From: an uncultured Cohaesibacter sp.
Lineage (GTDB): Bacteria > Pseudomonadota > Alphaproteobacteria > Rhizobiales > Cohaesibacteraceae
Reading direction: 5' to 3'
NCBI RefSeq assembly: GCF_963682185.1
Contig: NZ_OY821667.1
Location: 62,001-126,000, forward strand
DNA: 64,000 nucleotides
The position numbers and the translations under genes were made by a program. Below the pieces are notes generated by a model that saw only the letters and a list, made by a program, of their open reading frames with translations, ran no database searches and was not told where the DNA came from. Each line of letters opens with the position of its first letter. The first letter of the stretch is position 1. Below are positions 10,100 to 17,784 of the stretch, piece after piece.

Positions 10100-10720
10100 A
10101 TGAAATTCAAACTTTTAACGACAGTTCCCCTTTTGATTGCCTTGTCAGGCTGTAATGCACAGACATCCAGTTCCACCGATGGCTGGATCAACGCCATGAA
10201 CAATCGCGCGCCCACAAAAACGACCATTTATATTTGCCACGCATTTGGCTGCACCCTTAAATATGGCTATCACCTCACCAAGGGCGATATCGCAAAGCTC
10301 AAGAAAATTCTCTACGCCGGGCGCAGAAGCCCTGAGGCAGAACGCAAGGCCATTGGCAATGCCGTCGCATGGTTCGAGAAGCGTGTCGGCCCCTATGTCG
10401 GTTCAGACAAGGACAAGGGTGGGCTGGATATGAGAAATGCCGGGGTCCCCGGTCAGATGGATTGCATTGATGAAGCCAGCAACACCACGTCGCTCATCAC
10501 CTTTGCCCAACAGCATGGCTTCCTGAAATATCACAAGGTCCAATCTCCGGTCGCAAGAGGCTTCTTTCTTGATGGACGCTATCCGCATGCAACGGCCGTC
10601 GTGCTCGATATCAAAAATGACAAGCGCTACGCGATCGATAGCTGGATCTATGACAATGGCGTCTTTCCCAAGATCAAACCTCTGAAAGACTGGATGGCTG
10701 AATCACCAGCCAGACACTAG
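10100..10720 (+). CDS. Lipoprotein with a possible transglutaminase-like Cys-His-Asp site
   Basis: A 206-residue exported protein. The signal sequence ends in the lipobox ALSGC (Cys18), so lipid anchoring is expected. The mature part contains DCIDEASNT (Cys122), RYPHATAVV (His163) and YAIDSW (Asp180). The order Cys-His-Asp with this spacing resembles transglutaminase-like or papain-like proteins; the activity is inferred and not certain. Similar conserved hypothetical proteins occur in Rhizobiales. It is a single gene, followed by a hairpin, and separated by 245 bases from divergent trmFO. Confidence 0.75.
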   Translation: MKFKLLTTVPLLIALSGCNAQTSSSTDGWINAMNNRAPTKTTIYICHAFGCTLKYGYHLTKGDIAKLKKILYAGRRSPEAERKAIGNAVAWFEKRVGPYVGSDKDKGGLDMRNAGVPGQMDCIDEASNTTSLITFAQQHGFLKYHKVQSPVARGFFLDGRYPHATAVVLDIKNDKRYAIDSWIYDNGVFPKIKPLKDWMAESPARH

Positions 10721-10758
10721 AATTTCAAATATCCCATCGCATATAGCAAAACTCTGTC

Positions 10759-10795
10759 GCCAAGCCAGACACAACCTGGCTGGCAACAAATTTTT
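10759..10795 (+). terminator. Probable terminator of the lipoprotein gene
   Basis: A stem with GCCAAGCCAG on the left and CTGGCTGGC on the right (one bulged A, 7-base loop), then AACAAATTTTT, lies 38 bases after the lipoprotein stop. Confidence 0.6.
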
Positions 10796-10849
10796 GCGCG
10801 CATACAGCTAGTGCTGACCACTGAGTATCTGTAATTTTTGTTTTGGAAG

Positions 10850-10970
10850 CTGGAATTAGAAAAGCCCACCGGGGGAGGAGATCCGGTGGGCTTCTAAGGG
10901 TGTTTCAAAACGGGGAGGAATCGTTTCGAAACGTCTCAGGCTTTCGGGAGGAGGAGAAAGCCTGGATTCC
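10850..10970 (-). ncRNA. Cuckoo/CcsR-type RNA with three anti-Shine-Dalgarno hairpins
   Basis: Read on the minus strand this stretch holds three hairpins in a row, each with a CCUCC-rich loop. Hairpin 1 (10937-10964) has a 9-bp stem and loop UCCUCCUCCC. Hairpin 2 (10902-10932) has an 11-bp stem including a G-U pair and loop AUUCCUCCC. Hairpin 3 (10862-10893) has an 11-bp stem, loop AUCUCCUCCC and a U-rich tail, so it can also end transcription. Loops of this kind define the alphaproteobacterial cuckoo RNAs (CcsR1-4 in Rhodobacter, alpha-r relatives in rhizobia). As in those species it lies directly 3' of a DUF1127 gene. Exact ends are not determined. Expression and targets are inferred from the family. 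Confidence 0.85.
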
Positions 10971-10980
10971 TATAAATCTG

Positions 10981-11130
10981 TTACATACCTACCGCACGTC
11001 TTGCGGTCTGCGTAACGTCTGCGCGAGAGATGCTGACTTCGCATTCTCTATTGGACAGACGATTAAGATTATCGACCGTGTCACGAAAATTGCGCCACTG
11101 CCTATAATTCTGAACAACCGTATCAAGCAT
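10981..11130 (-). CDS. DUF1127 small arginine-rich protein (CcaF1-like)
   Basis: A 49-residue basic protein matching the DUF1127 pattern: an aromatic/basic helix (NYRQWRNFRDTVDNL), then NRLSNRECEVSISRADV in the place of the usual LSDREL.DIGISRSDI, and a short C-terminal arginine tail. Relatives such as Rhodobacter CcaF1 bind RNA and affect the maturation of the downstream CcsR RNAs. The chosen ATG (11130) has AGGA 8 bases upstream and gives the usual length. The frame stays open to an ATG at 11172 (63 residues). It ends about 15 bases before hairpin 1 of the RNA and is probably co-transcribed with it. The Asp-Ile of the consensus is replaced here by Glu-Val. Confidence 0.8.
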   Translation of the reverse strand: MLDTVVQNYRQWRNFRDTVDNLNRLSNRECEVSISRADVTQTARRAVGM

Positions 11131-11172
11131 CTTTTCGATCCTACGTTGCCGAACCTTCAAGTGACTCTGCAT

Positions 11173-11702
11173 CTCTAAAGAGATGACTGTTTCGTTTTCT
11201 AATCAACATCTCGTTGCTGTTGATAAATATATAGCAAAAGACTCCCGATATTTGCACTGCAAAAATATGCATAGCTGTCTTGCAGATCATGCAAAACCGT
11301 CATTGCTTTTTTAAACGCCCCGCATATTTCGCATAGCCGGAATGAAAGCAAAGAAATTCACACGTATATTCAACAGCTTGAGAACTTTTAAATTCGAATC
11401 TAAATAGCACACAAAAATACGTACTAGAACGTATGCTCATTAGGTCAAGAGGGCGTGCCTTGTGAAATTCGAAATTCTTTAGAAGAATAGTCGGAAAATT
11501 ATAATATTCATTACAACGAATATTGCATCGCAACAAAATTCACGCCAACACCAATGATTTATATCAATGCGCATTGCTCTACAATGAAAAATTTAACAAT
11601 AATCTTTTAAATTCAATTATTTAGAAATTCTCACCACAAAAACTCTCATTGTGCATCGCCGAAAGTATTACGTATATTCACCAATAACAGCTCAAAAAGG
11701 AC
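11173..11702 (+). other. AT-rich intergenic region upstream of the DUF1127 unit
   Basis: About 530 bases, clearly richer in A+T than the flanks. It must hold the promoter of the minus-strand DUF1127/RNA unit; TATATAT-like sequence near 11225-11235 is a possible -10, but no convincing sigma-70 or RpoH -35 was matched by eye. A 78-codon minus-strand reading frame (11300-11536) has no ribosome-binding site or protein-like composition and was not called. Confidence 0.4.
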
Positions 11703-14597
11703 TCACGATTTAGAATCACGCCGTTCCTTCAGTTCTTTCAAAAACTGCCCCGTGTAGCTTTCTTCACACTTCATGACGTCCTCAGGCGTTCCTTCGACGA
11801 CGATTTGTCCACCGCCGTCACCACCTTCTGGTCCTAGATCCAGAATCCAGTCCGCAGTCTGGATAACTTCAAGGTTATGCTCGATCACGGCAACAGTGTT
11901 GCCCTGATTGACCAATTCATGAAGCACCTCAAGCAGCTTTGCCACATCATGGAAATGCAAGCCGGTTGTTGGTTCATCCAGAATATAGAGCGTTCGCCCC
12001 GTAGAACGTTTTGAAAGCTCCTTAGCGAGCTTGACCCTTTGCGCCTCGCCACCAGAAAGAGTCGTGGCTTGTTGCCCCACTTTCACATAGCCCAAACCGA
12101 CCCGCTGCAAAGTCACCATCTTGTCGCGCACGGCAGGAACAGCCGAGAAGAAGTCGGCCGCTTCATCGACAGTCATCTCCAGAACGTCAGAAATCGACTT
12201 GCCCTTGAACTGAACTTCCAGCGTTTCTCGGTTATAGCGCTGCCCTTTGCAAACATCACACGTTACATAGACATCAGGCAGGAAATGCATCTCGATCTTG
12301 ATGACGCCATCTCCCTGACAAGCCTCACAGCGCCCGCCTTTGACGTTGAAGGAAAATCGACCGGGCGCATAGCCCCGCGCCTTGGCTTCAGGCAGCCCCG
12401 CAAACCAGTCGCGGATGGGCGTGAAGGCACCGGTATAGGTAGCCGGGTTTGAGCGCGGCGTACGCCCGATGGGTGACTGATCGATGTCGATCACCTTGTC
12501 GACATGTTCCAACCCTTCAATCCGATCATGCGGGGAGGGCATATCCCGCGCCCGGTTCAGCTTCATGGCGGCGCTTTTGTAAAGCGTATCGATGAGGAAG
12601 GTGGATTTACCGCCCCCAGAAACACCGGTCACGCACGTAAAAGTGCCAAGAGGAATGGAAGCTGTGACATTTTTTAGATTGTTGCCACGCGCATTCACGA
12701 CCGTGATCTGTTTCTTTTTCTTTCCCTTGCGGCGACTATGGTCAACGGAAATGGTCTTCGCACCAGAAAGATACTGGCCTGTAAGAGACGCCGGATCGGC
12801 CATGATTTCAGCGGGCGTACCTTTCGATACGATATGCCCACCATGAATGCCCGCGCCAGGCCCGACATCGACAACGAAGTCAGCTTCCAGCACAGCATCT
12901 TCATCATGCTCAACCACGATCACCGTGTTGCCCAGATCACGCAGATGCTTCAACGTTTCAAGCAGCCGTGCGTTATCGCGTTGATGCAAGCCAATGGATG
13001 GCTCATCCAGCACATAAAGAACGCCAGTCAACCCTGACCCAATCTGGGAGGCCAGCCGGATGCGCTGGCTTTCACCGCCAGAGAGCGACCCCGAACCACG
13101 CGAGAGCGTCAAATATTCAAGGCCAACATCGTTGAGGAACTTCAGCCGCTCGCGAATTTCCTTGAGGATCCGTTCTGCAATCTCGATCTGTTTCTCAGAC
13201 AAGGTGGCTGGCAGATCTTGCACCCACTGAGCCGCAGCGCGAATGGAAAGGTTCGCGACCTGCGAGATATGCTTGCCGTCCAGCTTGACCGCAAGCGCTT
13301 CAGGTTTGAGACGATGGCCATGGCAGGCAGAACAAGCATGCGCGGATTGATATTTGCCAATATCCTCACGAACCATGCTGCTTTCAGTCTCTCTGAACCG
13401 GCGCTCGAGATTGGGAATGACACCTTCAAACGGTTTGGTCGTCTTGTAGGATCGCGCCCCGTCGTCATAAACAAAGAGCAGCTTCTCCTTGCCCGTGCCA
13501 TAGAGAATGACTTCCTGCGCCTTGAAGGGCAGTTCGATCCAGGGCACCGTGAGCGAGAAGTCAAAATGCTTGGCCAGCGCTTCCAGTGTCTGGCGATAGA
13601 AGGGAGACGAGGTCTTGGACCATGGAGCAATGGCTCCGTCCTTGATGCTGCGTGAGCTATCCGGGATGACGAGCTCGGGGCTTACCTGCAGCTCACTACC
13701 CAAGCCATCACAAACAGGGCAGGCACCGAACGGATTGTTAAAGGAGAAAAGCCGCGGTTCGATCTCCGGAATGGTAAAACCGGAAACAGGGCAGGCAAAT
13801 TTCTCGGAAAAAGTAATCCGCTTCGCTTCGCCATTCTCTTCCTTCTGATCCACCATTTCGACGATGGCCAGCCCATCGGCCAGCTCCAAAGCCAATTCAA
13901 GGGAGTCGGCAAGGCGTTTCTCGATGCCTTCCTTGACCACCATACGGTGGACGACAACCTCGATATTGTGTTTGAACTTCTTGTCCAGCGTCGGCAAATC
14001 GCCGTCATCATACATCTGCCCGTCGATCCGGAAGCGCGTGAGCCCGCGCTTGACCAACTCGGCCAACTCCTTCCTGAACTCGCCCTTACGCCCACGCACA
14101 ATGGGCGCCAACAGCAGGAAGCGAGTCTTCTCGGGCAGCTCCATGACACGGTCCACCATCTGGCTGACCGTCTGGCTTTCAATCGGCAAGCCTGTCGCCG
14201 GACTATAGGGAATACCTACGCGCGCGAACAGAAGGCGCAGATAGTCATAGATCTCTGTTACAGTCCCGACCGTCGAGCGCGGGTTACGCGAGGTCGTTTT
14301 CTGCTCGATAGAAATGGCAGGCGAAAGACCCTCAATGGAATCCACATCAGGCTTCTGCATCATTTCAAGAAACTGACGAGCATAGGCCGAGAGGGATTCA
14401 ACATAGCGCCGCTGCCCCTCGGCATAGACGGTATCAAACGCCAGCGAGCTTTTGCCAGAGCCGGATAAGCCGGTCATGACCACCAGCTGATCGCGCGGAA
14501 TATCAAGATCAACATTCTTGAGATTATGTTCCCGGGCACCGCGAATCGATATCGCTTTCATCGAAGGTGCAACGGACACTTTTTTTTCAATCGTCAT
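11703..14597 (-). CDS. uvrA: UvrABC system protein A
   Basis: A 964-residue damage-recognition ATPase of nucleotide excision repair. It has two ABC modules: Walker [10 protein letters not shown] near residue 43 and GVSGGGKST in the second half; signature motifs [12 protein letters not shown] and [12 protein letters not shown]; and Walker B/D-loops [14 protein letters not shown] and [13 protein letters not shown]. Zinc-finger cysteine pairs are visible (CPVSG and [14 protein letters not shown] and CDVCKGQRY). Length is standard. It is divergent from ssb; a LexA-like site lies between them, so damage induction is likely. Confidence 0.98.
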   Translation of the reverse strand: MTIEKKVSVAPSMKAISIRGAREHNLKNVDLDIPRDQLVVMTGLSGSGKSSLAFDTVYAEGQRRYVESLSAYARQFLEMMQKPDVDSIEGLSPAISIEQKTTSRNPRSTVGTVTEIYDYLRLLFARVGIPYSPATGLPIESQTVSQMVDRVMELPEKTRFLLLAPIVRGRKGEFRKELAELVKRGLTRFRIDGQMYDDGDLPTLDKKFKHNIEVVVHRMVVKEGIEKRLADSLELALELADGLAIVEMVDQKEENGEAKRITFSEKFACPVSGFTIPEIEPRLFSFNNPFGACPVCDGLGSELQVSPELVIPDSSRSIKDGAIAPWSKTSSPFYRQTLEALAKHFDFSLTVPWIELPFKAQEVILYGTGKEKLLFVYDDGARSYKTTKPFEGVIPNLERRFRETESSMVREDIGKYQSAHACSACHGHRLKPEALAVKLDGKHISQVANLSIRAAAQWVQDLPATLSEKQIEIAERILKEIRERLKFLNDVGLEYLTLSRGSGSLSGGESQRIRLASQIGSGLTGVLYVLDEPSIGLHQRDNARLLETLKHLRDLGNTVIVVEHDEDAVLEADFVVDVGPGAGIHGGHIVSKGTPAEIMADPASLTGQYLSGAKTISVDHSRRKGKKKKQITVVNARGNNLKNVTASIPLGTFTCVTGVSGGGKSTFLIDTLYKSAAMKLNRARDMPSPHDRIEGLEHVDKVIDIDQSPIGRTPRSNPATYTGAFTPIRDWFAGLPEAKARGYAPGRFSFNVKGGRCEACQGDGVIKIEMHFLPDVYVTCDVCKGQRYNRETLEVQFKGKSISDVLEMTVDEAADFFSAVPAVRDKMVTLQRVGLGYVKVGQQATTLSGGEAQRVKLAKELSKRSTGRTLYILDEPTTGLHFHDVAKLLEVLHELVNQGNTVAVIEHNLEVIQTADWILDLGPEGGDGGGQIVVEGTPEDVMKCEESYTGQFLKELKERRDSKS

Positions 14598-14802
14598 GTC
14601 AAACAGTCTTTCTATCAGCGCGAGGCAGGCGTCTGGTTTCTACCCGACTATGCTTTACGATGCATGGAGAGCCAGAGATCACAGCTCCCTTTGCAACGGG
14701 TCACATTTTTCTCCCGATGCAATATCGGTTTATAAAAATCAAGGCAATGGCCAATTTTGATTGCTTCCAATCAGGACCATGTTAGGCGCAGGACTTTTAT
14801 TT

Positions 14803-14817
14803 GTACCTGATTTGTTC
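14803..14817 (+). promoter_or_regulatory. LexA-like SOS box between uvrA and ssb
   Basis: GTAC, 7 bases, GTTC. The alphaproteobacterial LexA site is GTTC-N7-GTTC, so 7 of 8 conserved bases match. The next bases (GTTC-N8-GAAC, 14814-14829) form a second, inverted match. The site lies 166 bases before the ssb ATG and about 206 before the uvrA start. The rest of the 385-base gap (14598-14982) shows nothing further that can be named. Confidence 0.6.
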
Positions 14818-14982
14818 TATGTTGTGAACCTATTCATTGCAACACGACTATGCAAATTGCGCATGAACCAAAGGATGGGGATTGCGCCAAAGCCCATATG
14901 GAAGTCAGCAGCGAAGCCGCATATGCTGTGCCAAAACCCTGATCGGACATCAGGACACAGCAAAGAAACAAAGGACAAAGCA

Positions 14983-15513
14983 ATGGCCGGTAGCGTAAAC
15001 AAAGTCATTCTGGTTGGAAATCTGGGAGCAGATCCCGATATTCGCAGAACTCAGGATGGCCGCCCGATCTGCAACCTGTCTGTCGCCACTTCCGAAAGCT
15101 GGAAAGATCGCAACTCTGGCGAACGGCGCGAACGGACCGAATGGCACCGCGTGGTCATTTTCAATGAGGGCCTGTGTCGGATCGCCGAGCAGTATCTCAG
15201 AAAAGGCTCCAAGGTCTATCTGGAAGGCCAGCTGCAGACGCGCAAATGGCAGGACCAGAACGGACAGGATCGATATTCAACCGAAGTCGTCTTGCAGGGC
15301 TTCAATGGCAACCTCACCATGCTGGATAACCGCGGCGAAGGCGGTGGCGGATTTGGCGGCGGCCAGTCCGGTGGCGATTTCGGCGGCCCTGGTGGCGGTG
15401 GTTATGGTGGCGGAAACCCGGGCGGCTTCGGCGGCGGCGGGCAGGGCCCTTCAGGCGGCGGACAGCCATCTGGTGGCTTCCGCGACGAAATGGACGACGA
15501 TATTCCGTTTTGA
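14983..15513 (+). CDS. ssb: Single-stranded DNA-binding protein
   Basis: A 176-residue OB-fold protein that coats single-stranded DNA in replication and repair. Its N-terminus [18 protein letters not shown] is typical, followed by the [10 protein letters not shown] strand and [25 protein letters not shown] glycine-rich linker runs from about residue 115 and the acidic tip DDDIPF binds partner proteins. The frame is open further upstream, but the ATG at 14983 has AAGGA before it and gives the family N-terminus. A terminator follows at 15541. Confidence 0.97.
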   Translation: MAGSVNKVILVGNLGADPDIRRTQDGRPICNLSVATSESWKDRNSGERRERTEWHRVVIFNEGLCRIAEQYLRKGSKVYLEGQLQTRKWQDQNGQDRYSTEVVLQGFNGNLTMLDNRGEGGGGFGGGQSGGDFGGPGGGGYGGGNPGGFGGGGQGPSGGGQPSGGFRDEMDDDIPF

Positions 15514-15540
15514 TGGGTATTCCATCATCGACAAAGAATC

Positions 15541-15568
15541 AAAAACCCGGCTCAATGCCGGGTTTTTC
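15541..15568 (+). terminator. Terminator of ssb (probably bidirectional)
   Basis: A perfect inverted repeat, AAAAACCCGGC and GCCGGGTTTTT, with a TCAAT loop. A and T runs on both sides let it also stop the convergent cation-efflux transcript. Confidence 0.85.
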
Positions 15569-15634
15569 CGTTTCAGATCTATCTCTTGTAGCCAGTCGTT
15601 ACAACGCATGACGGTTCAAAGGGGCTCGAGTAAC

Positions 15635-16627
15635 TCAATGAGATGAAGTCAGCTGCGCTTCGACCGATTTGTGGTCTACATAAGACTGCGCTTCAATATA
15701 AACGCGATGGACCTGCGGCACACGCTCACGAATGTGACGCTCAAGATCTGCAATCACTGTCTCTAGCTGCCCCACAATCATGTCATTGCGGAAATCGAGA
15801 CTAAGCGCGAGCAGAATTTCGTTCGGTCCGCGATGCATGGTGCGCAGTTCATTGACCATGGTCACGGCCGGATGCGCATTGACGATTGCGGCGATCTTGG
15901 CCTCACTCTCGGTTGATGCAGCTTCCCCAATCAACAGGCTCTTGGTTTCATAGGCTAGCAATATCGCGGTTATGCCAAGAATAAGACCGATGACAATAGA
16001 GGCCGCCCCATCCATCCAGGGAATCTCAAGATAATGGGAGAGGCCAATGCCAACAGCAGCGACGATCAGGCCGAGCATGGCTGCACTGTCTTCGAACAGA
16101 ACCGTAAAGACCGTAGGATCTTTGGAATCGGCAACCGCCTGGAAATAACTCCGCTTGCCCTTCGTGTTCCGGAATTCACGCAGGGCCACAAACCAGGCCC
16201 ACCCTTCAAAACAGAAAGCCACTCCCAATACGATGAAGTTGATCGTCGGGTCTCCGATGGGTTCGGGATGCAGCACCTTTTCAATGCCTTCATAAAGAGA
16301 CAAACCGGCGCCGACTGCGAAAATGAGCAGAGCAACCACAAAGGCCCAGAAATACAATTCCGCACCATAGCCAAAGGGATGTTTGATATCAGCAGGCCGA
16401 GCAGAGCGCCTTATACCATAGAGTAACAACCCCTGATTACCTGTGTCGACAAGGCTATGGATACCTTCCGATAACATCGCAGATGAACCCGTAATCGAGG
16501 CTGCGACGAATTTCGTAATTGAAATCAACGTATTGCCAGCCAATGCTGCATAAATGACTTTCTTTGAACCGTGAGATGCCACGTTTTTTCTCCCAACGAG
16601 GGTATCTAGAAGCAAATTGTCGCTCAT
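15635..16627 (-). CDS. Cation diffusion facilitator family transporter
   Basis: A 330-residue inner-membrane divalent-cation/proton antiporter of the CDF family (Zn, Fe, Mn or Cd; the substrate cannot be read). It has about six membrane segments, the first around AALAGNTLISITKFVAASITGSSAMLSEGIHSLVDTGNQ, where the usual HxxxD site appears as HSLVD. TM5 carries DGAASIVIGLILG with the second metal-site Asp. The C-terminal cytosolic domain (NAHPAVTMVNELRTMHRGPNEILL) is the CDF dimerisation fold. The frame continues upstream to 16837, but the ATG at 16627 (MSDNLLL) matches family starts. It is divergent from the RND operon. Confidence 0.9.
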   Translation of the reverse strand: MSDNLLLDTLVGRKNVASHGSKKVIYAALAGNTLISITKFVAASITGSSAMLSEGIHSLVDTGNQGLLLYGIRRSARPADIKHPFGYGAELYFWAFVVALLIFAVGAGLSLYEGIEKVLHPEPIGDPTINFIVLGVAFCFEGWAWFVALREFRNTKGKRSYFQAVADSKDPTVFTVLFEDSAAMLGLIVAAVGIGLSHYLEIPWMDGAASIVIGLILGITAILLAYETKSLLIGEAASTESEAKIAAIVNAHPAVTMVNELRTMHRGPNEILLALSLDFRNDMIVGQLETVIADLERHIRERVPQVHRVYIEAQSYVDHKSVEAQLTSSH

Positions 16628-16703
16628 TCTTCTACCGGATAGACCTGAGTATGAAAATAGATAAAAACTGGATATGAGGCTTTGACAATGTGATTGTTTT
16701 CTT

Positions 16704-16731
16704 ATATTCGTAATTACTAATATACGTAATT
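16704..16731 (+). promoter_or_regulatory. Operator-like repeat upstream of the RND efflux operon
   Basis: Two 12-base direct repeats, ATATTCGTAATT (16704-16715) and ATATACGTAATT (16720-16731), differ at one base and are spaced by 4. An inverted pair AATTAC/GTAATT lies within them. A TTGACA at 16682-16687 with TATATT or TATTCG 15-17 bases later is a candidate promoter overlapping the repeat. A TetR- or MarR-like repressor site is plausible, but no regulator gene is adjacent. Confidence 0.45.
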
Positions 16732-16752
16732 TGACAGCAGGAGAGAGTATCC

Positions 16753-17766
16753 ATGCGCAAGGCACTCCAAAAACGAGGCACTTTTCTTTCGGCCTGTTTG
16801 TTCGCTCTGACCGTCGCAGGTTTCGCGACCACCGCAAACAGCTTCACAGTCCAGCAAACATCCATTGAAGACAAAAAGGCGGTTTTTGCCACCGTGCAGA
16901 GCACAGATTCCCTCTCGGCCCGAGTGCGGACATCCGGCACCGTAGAGGAATTGCACGTCACTGAAGGCAGCTATGTCGCGGCTGGCGAAATCATTGCCAT
17001 GGTGCGCGACCCCAAGCTGAGCCTTCAAGTTGAAGCGCTTGACGCCCAGATCGATGCTGCGCAGCGGCAAGTTGCCAACCTCAAGACCGAACTCGATAGA
17101 GCCCAGCAGCTATTCGAGCGCGGCTCCACCACCAAGGCCAAGCTTGATTCTGCAAACACACAATTTGATGTTGCTAAGAGCAATCTCGAAGCCGCCAGAG
17201 CACAAAAAGCAGTCGTTGTACGTCAGATGGAGGAGGGGGCGGTTTTAGCACCTCAGGCTGGACGTGTGCTTGAAGTTCCCATCACCGTCGGTGCCGTGGT
17301 GATGTCAGGTGAATCCATCGCCACGATCGCCAAGGACAATTATATCCTGCGCATGGCTCTGCCAGAGCGCCACGCCCAATTCCTCAAGAAGGGCGATCCG
17401 ATCGAACTGGCCGGTCGCAAAGAAAACTGCGACACCTCCTGTCTGCAAACCGGCAAGATCGTAAAGGTTTATCCGGAAATCTCGGATGGGCGGGTTCTTG
17501 CCGATGCCAGCGTTGAAGGCTTGGGCGACTATTTTGTTGGCGAACGGATTCAGGTCCGCGTCGGAGCGGGCAGCCGGATGGCCTATTTGGTACCGCAAGA
17601 TCTGGTCTTCACCCGCTCAGGCATAGACTTTGTACGCGCCAAAAACACTGATGGCCAGCCAACAGAAATCGCCGTGCAGGTGGGCAAGCCCTACAATATG
17701 AATGGCAAGAACATGATCGAAATTCTGACTGGCGTTACTGCCGGCGACGAACTTATTCAGCCATAA
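16753..17766 (+). CDS. RND efflux periplasmic adaptor subunit (membrane fusion protein)
   Basis: A 337-residue HlyD/MFP-type adaptor linking an inner-membrane RND pump to an outer-membrane channel. It has an N-terminal signal sequence (LFALTVAGFATTANS, about residues 16-30), a lipoyl-like half (SGTVEELHVTEGSYVAAGEIIAMV), an alpha-helical hairpin at about residues 95-150 (LDAQIDAAQRQVANLKTELDRAQQLFERG), the second lipoyl half (LAPQAGRVLEVPITVGAVV), and a beta-barrel region. AGGAGAG precedes the ATG. It lies 18 bases before the pump gene. Confidence 0.92.
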   Translation: MRKALQKRGTFLSACLFALTVAGFATTANSFTVQQTSIEDKKAVFATVQSTDSLSARVRTSGTVEELHVTEGSYVAAGEIIAMVRDPKLSLQVEALDAQIDAAQRQVANLKTELDRAQQLFERGSTTKAKLDSANTQFDVAKSNLEAARAQKAVVVRQMEEGAVLAPQAGRVLEVPITVGAVVMSGESIATIAKDNYILRMALPERHAQFLKKGDPIELAGRKENCDTSCLQTGKIVKVYPEISDGRVLADASVEGLGDYFVGERIQVRVGAGSRMAYLVPQDLVFTRSGIDFVRAKNTDGQPTEIAVQVGKPYNMNGKNMIEILTGVTAGDELIQP

Positions 17767-17784
17767 AGGGACGAAAGTCATAAA

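Noticed and set aside
10843..11178. 111-codon plus-strand frame across the DUF1127/RNA locus
   Set aside because: It runs antisense to the hairpins and DUF1127, has repeat-derived composition and no ribosome-binding site.
11300..11536. 78-codon minus-strand frame in the AT-rich gap
   Set aside because: No ribosome-binding site, odd composition (Cys, Phe and Tyr rich) and no family; probably chance.
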